Assembly (NCBI GenBank): GCA_021234155.1
Contig: JAJEKV010000014.1
Location: 7,581,563 to 7,645,562, forward strand
From: Isoetes taiwanensis
Lineage: Eukaryota > Streptophyta > Lycopodiopsida > Isoetales > Isoetaceae
Direction of reading: 5' to 3'
DNA length: 64,000 nt
Below the pieces are notes generated by a model that worked only from the letters and a program-made list of their open reading frames with translations, had not been told where the DNA came from and ran no database searches. Shown here one piece after another: positions 57,374 to 64,000 of the stretch. How positions within the stretch are numbered: position 1 is the stretch's first letter; the number at the start of each line of letters is the position of its first letter. Position numbers and translations under genes: made by a program.

Positions 57374-57640
57374 ATGGCCAGAATCAAGATCACCGCCAAG
57401 CTTCCCATGGAAGAATCTGTGAATTCTAGCCAGCCGCGCAAGAGGATCAAGTATGTCGCCAGATTTTCTTGTGTGGAGGTGGAGCGCCTAGTTCGAAAAG
57501 GAGCTGTAGTTTCTGAAAAGGTTCAGCAGTGGCTAGACCGTCCTCATTCAGACCATGAGCGCCTTCTGGAGATAGTTATTCAAGCTGATGGCAATGACCT
57601 GCGTATGGAGCTCAGGATGCCGCCTGCTGGACGTGCCTAG
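57374..57640 (+). CDS. 88-aa basic protein of the TIR element
   Basis: MARIKITAKLPMEESVNSSQ starts after a GAAC context; an upstream in-frame ATG at 57248 would add 42 residues of less protein-like text. It has a basic PRKRIKY cluster and ends in a hydrophobic/charged stretch (ERLLEIVIQADGNDL). No recognised domain. It lies between the 876-aa ORF and the convergent minus-strand gene and follows a poly(A) run at 57208-57227. Possibly a DNA-binding accessory, but that is only a guess from its charge. Confidence 0.45.
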   Translation: MARIKITAKLPMEESVNSSQPRKRIKYVARFSCVEVERLVRKGAVVSEKVQQWLDRPHSDHERLLEIVIQADGNDLRMELRMPPAGRA

Positions 57641-58348
57641 GATACCCCTGTGTTTTTTTTTTTTTTCAATGTTGTGCTTTTGTTTTCTCGACCATGTATA
57701 TGAATCTCCATAACTCATCTCCATAACTTATGATGCTACCTCTTTTTGTGATGGAACATGCCTGCTATGTACAGACCTTTTGTAAATTCGTCCAAGTGAC
57801 GGTTGTTTTTGGGAGTATATAATATAAAATCAGTCATGTATTTCTTGTGTATTTCCTTCTGATTTCTAAGTTTATTCTTCAATGTCGTAAATATATTCAC
57901 CATTGTGTACTTATGTTCAAGTATTCTCAGTTTTTTCTGAAACTCTGAAAGTTTTTGGGAACATGCAATCTAATGTCTAATTGCATGCATGATGTGTGTA
58001 CATTCTTCTTATCTGCTTTCTGAATATATCCTTCAATGCATTTTAAGTGTGATGTGAATACTATTGTCTTAAGCTGTCAATGATCATTGTCAATGATCAT
58101 GTTTAAGTGTAAGCTGAATAACATTGTCTCTTGAACTTCTAACTGTCATTGAACTTCTAAAGTTCCAGCTTGTTCAGCTAAATAACCATCTGTTTAAGAT
58201 TAAAGTCGAGCAAACATGGTTATTGAGCAAGCATGAATATGAAAGCCCTTCCAAACCCAAGTTACATATAAGACAGTAATATATCTAGCAGTAATCAATC
58301 TTCTAAGACATGTCTATGATTTCATCATGTTGTGGACAAAGAATAACA

Positions 58349-58735
58349 AGCACTTGAGATTGCAGCAGTTCACATAAACCAAAACACTGCCAATTCAGTG
58401 TCATATCAAATCAGAGTCTTGCAAAACAGCAAAGTCTTACATGAACTATTAGTCTTACATGGATTCAACAAGTAGTAGACATTGTTAAGTAGCAACCAAA
58501 TTTAGATAAAGCTGCAGGAATTGAACCTGCAAAACCATTAACCACTTGAGTTTGCAGCAGTTCACATAAACAGCAAAAGGCTTACATGAACTAATCAGCA
58601 AATGTTATAGCAGATGTATTTTTGGATTCAACAAGTATTAGTTCACAGGAATGGTAAAGTCCAGCAAGAAACATATTGTTAAATAGCAACCAAATTTAGA
58701 CATAGCTGCAGGAATTGAACCTGCAAAACCAACTG
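58349..58735. repeat. two-unit duplication containing a tRNA T-arm-like hairpin
   Basis: About 190 bp is repeated (58349-58540 and 58545-58735), from ACTTGAG-TTGCAGCAGTTCAC to GCTGCAGGAATTGAACCTGC. On the minus strand that end reads GCAGGTTCAATTCCTGC, a perfect 5-bp T-stem with a 7-base loop. No complete tRNA could be closed. The remainder of 57641-58755 holds nothing recognised. Confidence 0.5.
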
Positions 58736-58758
58736 CCTTTCTTATGTTTTTCTATCCA

Positions 58759-59808
58759 TTAAAGCACCAAGTATTTGATGCACAATGTAGATGGAGATTT
58801 ACATTCCTTGCATTTTACAGAACACTCCCTTCTATAACCAATCTTTCTATCATTCAAAAGGAAATAGAAGTCACCATTCATTGCACATGTATTCAAGAAC
58901 TCCCGACATTCATGTAAAGTCCATTCTTCCTCAACATGCAGCACCTTCTCCGAGTTGTCATCAAAACCAATGACTAAATCCATAAGGGGTGAGTTCTGTC
59001 CATGATCTTCTACTGATCTCCAAGCCCAGTGGCATTCCTCCCATACATGCTTCCTTCTCTCAATAAAAAAATTGATGTATAGCATCTGGCTACACAACTT
59101 GTACCTGTCTAAGACCATAGAAATCAGAAATGTATTCAATACAATGAGAATCAAGTAAAACAGATATATGCAAATGTAAAACCTGATGCTAAAACTTGCC
59201 AATCCTCACCTAAATATAAATGTGTCATTTGCAGGAGTGCACCTTGTGATTTGATGCCCGGTTTCATGATCCCTTTCCTTCCACTGGCCAGAAAATATAC
59301 TCTCCAGACTATTAGAGGATACACCTCGGATTGTATAAGTCTGTGGTGCAATCCTAATTGAAGTTTCAGATTGAAATAAATAAGAGAAAACATGAATTGG
59401 GAGAAAAACTCCTCTTTCCCTAAGATTCTTAAATACTTCTCTGCCCAAATGATCTCGGTATGCTGTCAACAATTTGCAGTCACCAAACTCAGTACCCATA
59501 AGTTTCAGATCTGGTAGATCAATCTCTACCAGCTTTCCTATCCCTTTACCTGATATACTGTAATGATATGCATGAAACCATATACCTCTTTCTTTCAAGC
59601 TCCTCATGGTCGAATCCTTGACCAACAGATGACCAATTCTGCAATGGTACACTTCAAGCACACTAGTTATGCTCTTGGCTGAAACAACATCAGTAAAATC
59701 CGAGGAGCAAAGCGAATTGGGTTCAAGAGAAGGAAAGGAATGCTTCATTGAAATAGACTCCTTTGCCATGTCGTGTGAGTCATATGCATGCTCCACAACC
59801 AGATCCAT
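58759..59808 (-). CDS. spliced hypothetical protein of the TIR element, 314 aa
   Basis: Exons 59808-59210 and 59104-58759 join at TTTAG/GTGAGG and ACAG/GTACAAG in phase, giving MDLVVEHAYDSHDMAKES to CIKYLVL. Neither exon has a stop, so the reading frame is preserved. The first exon encodes an alpha/beta-like region (SVLEVYHCRIGHLLVKDSTM, GKLVEIDLPDLKLMG). The second ends with DFYFLLNDRKIGYRRECSV and a CKEC pair, which has the feel of a small beta-grasp or zinc-binding tail. I do not recognise the family. It is convergent with the 876-aa ORF and may be an accessory function or a captured host gene. Confidence 0.5.
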
Positions 59809-59879
59809 TACAACCTTACCTCCGGTCCAAAACAAATTCTTTTACTCGTCCCTTCCAATGGGCTGAAACCCCGATTTGT

Positions 59880-60026
59880 TTAACCCTTTTGACACCATGG
59901 TAGCCACACCGCAACAGGCCTCATTGTCACCCGGGGAACCAATTCGAGATGGAGCTTCTCCCATTCGCCTTCTTCATTCTTGTTATTGCATAAGAAAACG
60001 GTCCTTTTGCTCCCCGATCTTGGCAT
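59880..60026 (-). CDS. possible 5' exon of the minus-strand gene
   Basis: MPRSGSKRTVFLCNNKN to PVAVWLPWCQKG is a 48-codon frame ending at TAA, 71 bp upstream of the 314-aa frame. Between them no intron of normal size with good borders was found, so it may be an upstream ORF or the frame may be broken by one indel. Confidence 0.35.
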   Translation of the reverse strand: MPRSGSKRTVFLCNNKNEEGEWEKLHLELVPRVTMRPVAVWLPWCQKG

Positions 60027-60471
60027 CCGAAACGAGAAAAGAAACCACGAATCAAAACCATGATCACAAAGAAATCAAATGCCAAAACTGGATTAGAATG
60101 TTACCCGGCACGCTTGATCGAGTTGAGTTTAGGCTAAACCCGTGAAGGTCGCTTTGAGAACCCTAAACCGGCCAGGTCGATACTGAAACTACTAATTGGG
60201 AGCTGTGTTTTTTTTCATGCATTAACTATTGGATGCTCGATGCAATACAATGTAGTTATTTCAGACCTCACATAAACAAGATTCCTATATATCTAACATA
60301 TCTTTAGGGGATTTCATGCACTACTTTCTAAATATTTGGGGCATCCCCCTTGCCACGTAGACATGCCATTTGAACAAAGAGCAAGCCCCTTATTGGTGGA
60401 TTGCAAAATCTGATGTGGAATTTCGAGCATTTTTTAAAGGGATATTCTAAGACCCCATATTTTCTCTAATG

Positions 60472-62131
60472 TTACTGCAGCACATATGACATTATACTTG
60501 GTGACTTAAGGATGCCTACTGTGGCTTGCATTGAAATGTTGTTGCATTGAAATGATGTGCTTTTTTAATGAGCTGATCTAGTTAAACCAATATGGTATGA
60601 CATGGAGAAGAACAATTCAATTCGATAAATGTGGGACAATAAGGGGCAAAAAAAAATTTTAACCTATAATAAAAACCATTACATTGCACGCCTTATAATT
60701 AAATTCCCCCTTAAACCCCTTTTTGTTTGGGTGCTTATTCACACGGGGGGTGACTCTGGGCAACGAGAGCTGTTGGATAGGCATATTCACCCCTTATTCC
60801 TTAATCTACACCGTACGTAAAGTTCCTCTAAACGAGGAAATAAACGAGGATCATTTTCTATGGTCCAGAGGCTAGTGGGACATTCTAAAGGAAGCTCCGC
60901 ACCTTGCATCAGATATGGGCCTCCATGAAGCATATTTTTCGGAGACCCCTAGCCAAAGATGCTAGCAAGCTTCAGGAAACATGATAGTTGTAATGCTACA
61001 CACATGTATCATATACTATATATGAAGTAACTTCTTTGTACCATATATTGGAGAGACTTAAAATTTCAATTGCAAATTCTATCCATGTACTTTGCTGCAT
61101 TTCAGGATGTACTTTAGTTCTAAGAAACACACATTTTGTTGTACATCTGGATGTCGTTCTGTTTTTATCCTTCTAATAAAATAGTGTTATAAACTGTATT
61201 CTACATGTCTTGAGTACTACATTTTCCATGTCCCATGGCCTCGTTCAAGTGCTTATCTTAATTCTTCAATCTAAAACTAAAGCTCTCTCTTCCTATCCAT
61301 AGCTTTAAATTATTACAACCTTGATCATAGATGAACCATCCCCTGGCATCGACTACAAATGTTATCACATACCTTTGCTTATCCATCATCATATTCTTAA
61401 ACTAGATTCTTTCGATCTAGGATCTCCAAACTCATTTGTACATAAGTCCACAACTTCGTGTATTCTTACAATAGAACTATACTTATGCCCGACATCAATG
61501 TTCACACCTCTAGCCCTTTCCCTTTTCTTCCAAATTGTATCTAGTACTAATACCCGTCAATGCCGAGCACCTCCTATTAGTTTTAGTGATACTAGAAATT
61601 GCTCTTCCCATAATAAAAAAACAAGAATCTAATAAAATATTTGGGTAAAAGCTTTTATAACAAGTAGAAGCAAATTATTGTGTAAATGTGTTCTTATTTG
61701 TTGCCCATGTGGAGAAGAATGTCAGGGCTAATTAAATCACATGACCACCACATAATATTTATAACAATAATAATAATATTCCCTAGTGTAATGAGCTAAC
61801 AATGGACAATAGAAGTACTCTAATGATGGCCATAAAGGTCGTCCTACATTAGCTTTTGAATTTCAAGTGCTTACTTTTCCCACAGGACAAAGGCAAATAA
61901 AAATGAGGTCTAGGATAGTAGAGGAGGGTTCTTGTATTAGAAGGGCACATGTCTACGTGGTTGCTAGTTGCCAATGGACCCACTAACAAGTATCTTGCAC
62001 GTTATTGATTCTTTGAAGGTCATAAACTAGGCATATATACTAGTTGATAATCTCTTATGATTTCTTGATTCCATTCGACTCAAAGGTATCATTTTGTTAG
62101 TCGAACTACATCATATTGAAGAATTGCAAAG
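60472..62131. other. spacer upstream of the stress-protein gene
   Basis: 60695-60765 is the second copy of the dispersed repeat at 49125-49190 (CCTTAAACCCCTTTTTGTTT, GGTGCTTATTCACACGGGGG). A frame of 103 codons at 61321-61632 has no recognised domain. CATATATAC at 62033-62041 is a possible TATA box about 95 bp before the ATG at 62132. Confidence 0.4.
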
Positions 62132-62982
62132 ATGAAGATAGGAATAGCTATAGATTTTTCAAAACCCAGCAAGCAAGCTTTGTACTGGGCATTAGACAAT
62201 ATGGCAGAGCCTCAAGATCAAATCATTCTTATCACAATAGGAGGAAATAATCAATCTACCAAGCCTGCTGGTAAAGTTCCTAAAAGCTGCCTGTTTAATT
62301 TTGATAAAATCCTAAACCTTAGTTTCTATGTGTTGCAGTTACGATACCACTCTCATCTATGAGCCAAGAATTGATGAAGGAATATAGGATCAATTTAGAT
62401 TTAGAAGTGGTGGAACGTTTGAAGAATGAGGCCGAAAGCAAAGGGGTGGGGCATCATTTTGAGCTTTTTTGAAATTTTCTAATGTTCATACAATATTTAA
62501 GTTTAACTTATTGCAGTTATGTGTTATGCACAAAGTACTATTTGGCGATCCAAGAGATAGACTTTGTGATGCTGTGGAAGAAGTACCTCTAGATTGTTTG
62601 GTGATGGGAAGTCGTGGCCTTGGCACCATAAAGCGGTATTTTCGTAGTTTCAACTTCAAACATAATTTTTGTACTTTAGATTAGGTATTGTGTTTTCTGT
62701 AATTAAAGGAAGGATTGCTCACATGATTAGCCACTAATTGGAATAATTACTATCGAAAGTGCATTGAGAATAGAAATATTAACATCAACTTTCTTGGATC
62801 CACTCATAACTCTCTTCTTTCTTTCTCTTTTTTCTTTCTACAGGGTGTTATTGGGAAGTGTTAGTAGCCACGTAATAAATTATGCAACTTGTCCTGTAAC
62901 TGTAGTGAAGCTTCCACGAAAAAAACGATCTGCATTAGGTTGTCGAAGAGTTAACTTTCATTCAAAATGGTTTTGTTCCTAG
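62132..62982 (+). CDS. universal stress protein (USP) family, four exons
   Basis: Exons 62132-62270, 62339-62445, 62517-62635 and 62844-62982 join in phase with GT/AG borders to 167 codons. [20 protein letters not shown] is the USP first strand and helix. Exon 2 has [15 protein letters not shown] and a helix ([13 protein letters not shown]). Exon 3 gives [20 protein letters not shown] and [14 protein letters not shown]. Exon 4 gives [22 protein letters not shown]. The G-x-x-G with GS(V)S pattern is the ATP-binding motif of the UspA-like plant proteins (PHOS32-related), and length is normal for the family. Known members act in cytosolic stress signalling. The frame is intact; expression cannot be judged. 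Confidence 0.9.
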
Positions 62983-64000
62983 GATTATACGTTTGCATTG
63001 TTATTGATAATGTATTCACTAGTACGATTACTATTTTGATGAAAATTTCGACATTCCCAATATCATATATAATGTTCATGTAGTCAATTCTTACTTTATT
63101 ATAGTTTAGATCGATAGATACATTTAACTACTTTTATTGTATTTAAATATTTTGCTTTCAATTTCTCTCCTATTTGGTGTATAGAAAAATGTCCCTTCAC
63201 TTCAAAGCAAGCTTGGTATAAGAATTTTTTTTGTTTGTTTATTTAGAATTACGTTGTGTGAATAACTAGATTGATAGACCTTGCTGACCATCCTATTAGC
63301 AAAATCATTTATTTATCAGTTGGGCACAACTAGTAAAACTTAATAAGTATATCCCTTACCTAATGCATCCGCCTTAAGGTGGAACTACTTACTTGGCTTG
63401 ACCTTCTTGAAGAATCGGTTTTGGATTCCTATGGTTATAGAGCACACCAACAAACAAAATTAGTCGCATGCGCCCCTGCCCAAATTACATAACACAAGGA
63501 TAAGAACCACATACGTGTGGGATAGTTGCAGAGAGCGATTCTCATCATTTAAAGCTGTCCAAGAAAGAGATGGCAATGGGAAACCTAGCAACTGATTCAT
63601 CCCAAAACCGGCTGATTTCGCATTTCATATCTGATGCGAGCTAACGAGAATGTCAAAAATTGGAATCAAGAAGTTGAAAGCAGGGAGACAGCTTCAACCT
63701 TGACGCCATGGTAGATAAGCGAGGCCGCCATATCCATAGCTCCAGCTCCTCAGCTTTAGGGTTTGTATGTACAGAATGTTATCCTCTTTGTAGCCAACAA
63801 TAAGGTATACGAATGGCCCACTTTCGCTAGCTCACCGAAAAGTATGACGAGTGTACATATCCCCAACATAGAAATTAGGAGGAAATTTTTTATTTTAGGC
63901 TCTCACTCAGGCTTCATTGCCCTTGCCCCTTTCTTTTGTGTTCCTGCTCGTTTTCATCACTCAAATGTGGTTTCTCTCAAAATTTGGTAACAGATCTGTG
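62983..64000. other. 3' flank of the stress-protein gene, unassigned
   Basis: No recognised gene. An open frame at 63763-63990 (75 codons) has no domain and may run on beyond the window. Confidence 0.35.

Larger units (their letters stand above)
53001..60471. mobile_element. 7.47-kb multi-gene TIR element, unplaced superfamily
   Basis: The terminal inverted repeats are perfect over 22 bp: CATTAGAGAAAATATGGGGT plus CT at 53001-53022, and the complement at 60450-60471. Subterminal DNA on both sides contains ACGTGGCA/TGCCACGT blocks. No longer target duplication is obvious; if the true end is GAGAAAAT, a TA duplication would fit. Inside are an 876-codon ORF (+), an 88-codon ORF (+) and a spliced gene (-). 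The intact reading frames and perfect TIRs suggest a young element. Its superfamily cannot be named from sequence memory alone. Confidence 0.72.

Overview
This is nuclear DNA of a land plant with a large, transposon-rich genome. The signs are a PPR fragment, a TIR/LRR resistance-gene fragment, plant-type chromovirus and TRIM retroelements with initiator-Met-tRNA primer sites, sulfated-peptide hormone precursors and a plant universal stress protein, all in AT-rich DNA with short introns. The PPR wording and gene spacing would fit a fern or another non-flowering vascular plant, but I cannot fix the species. No CRISPR, operon or bacterial feature is present.

Layout. 1-480: C-terminal end of a hAT-type transposase. 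481-4866: a TIR element with PIF/Harbinger-like ends that carries pieces of a TIR-LRR resistance gene. 5.9-6.8 kb: a tRNA-derived SINE and a PPR relic. 7.1-17.7 kb: two broken Ty3/chromovirus copies, each in the odd order pol-LTR-gag, mixed with an AT-rich repeat family, a small coiled-coil gene and a histone-H3-like relic. 17.2-27.7 kb: a third Ty3 copy on the minus strand, apparently split by about 6.8 kb of inserted DNA that holds a decayed DUF7869-type gene, itself interrupted by a complete 456-bp TRIM. 28-31 kb: duplicated AT-rich DNA, a tandem SINE array and a LINE 3' end.

31.3-38.1 kb is the most unusual stretch. A seven-exon tyrosine-recombinase gene (Crypton/DUF3504 type, minus strand, 34279-36737) lies between clusters of a repeated palindrome with arms CAAATTGGGCG and CGCCCAATTTG; about 17 copies occur here and none was noticed elsewhere. 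A GC-rich foldback element sits at the gene's 5' end. 39.4-41.5 kb is a LINE reverse transcriptase relic.

42.6-44.6 kb holds two divergently transcribed, apparently intact small genes for secreted peptides ending in DY-P motifs (PSY/RGF type). 45-51 kb is mostly LINE 3' ends, a second copy of the foldback element and unassigned DNA.

53001-60471 is a 7.47-kb element bounded by perfect 22-bp inverted repeats. It carries an intact 876-codon ORF, an 88-codon ORF and a spliced minus-strand gene; I read it as a multi-gene DNA transposon of unplaced family. 62132-62982 is a four-exon universal stress protein gene, the clearest ordinary host gene here. Most other coding matter is transposon-derived and broken; the recombinase, the peptide pair, the 876-aa element and the stress protein are the parts that look preserved.
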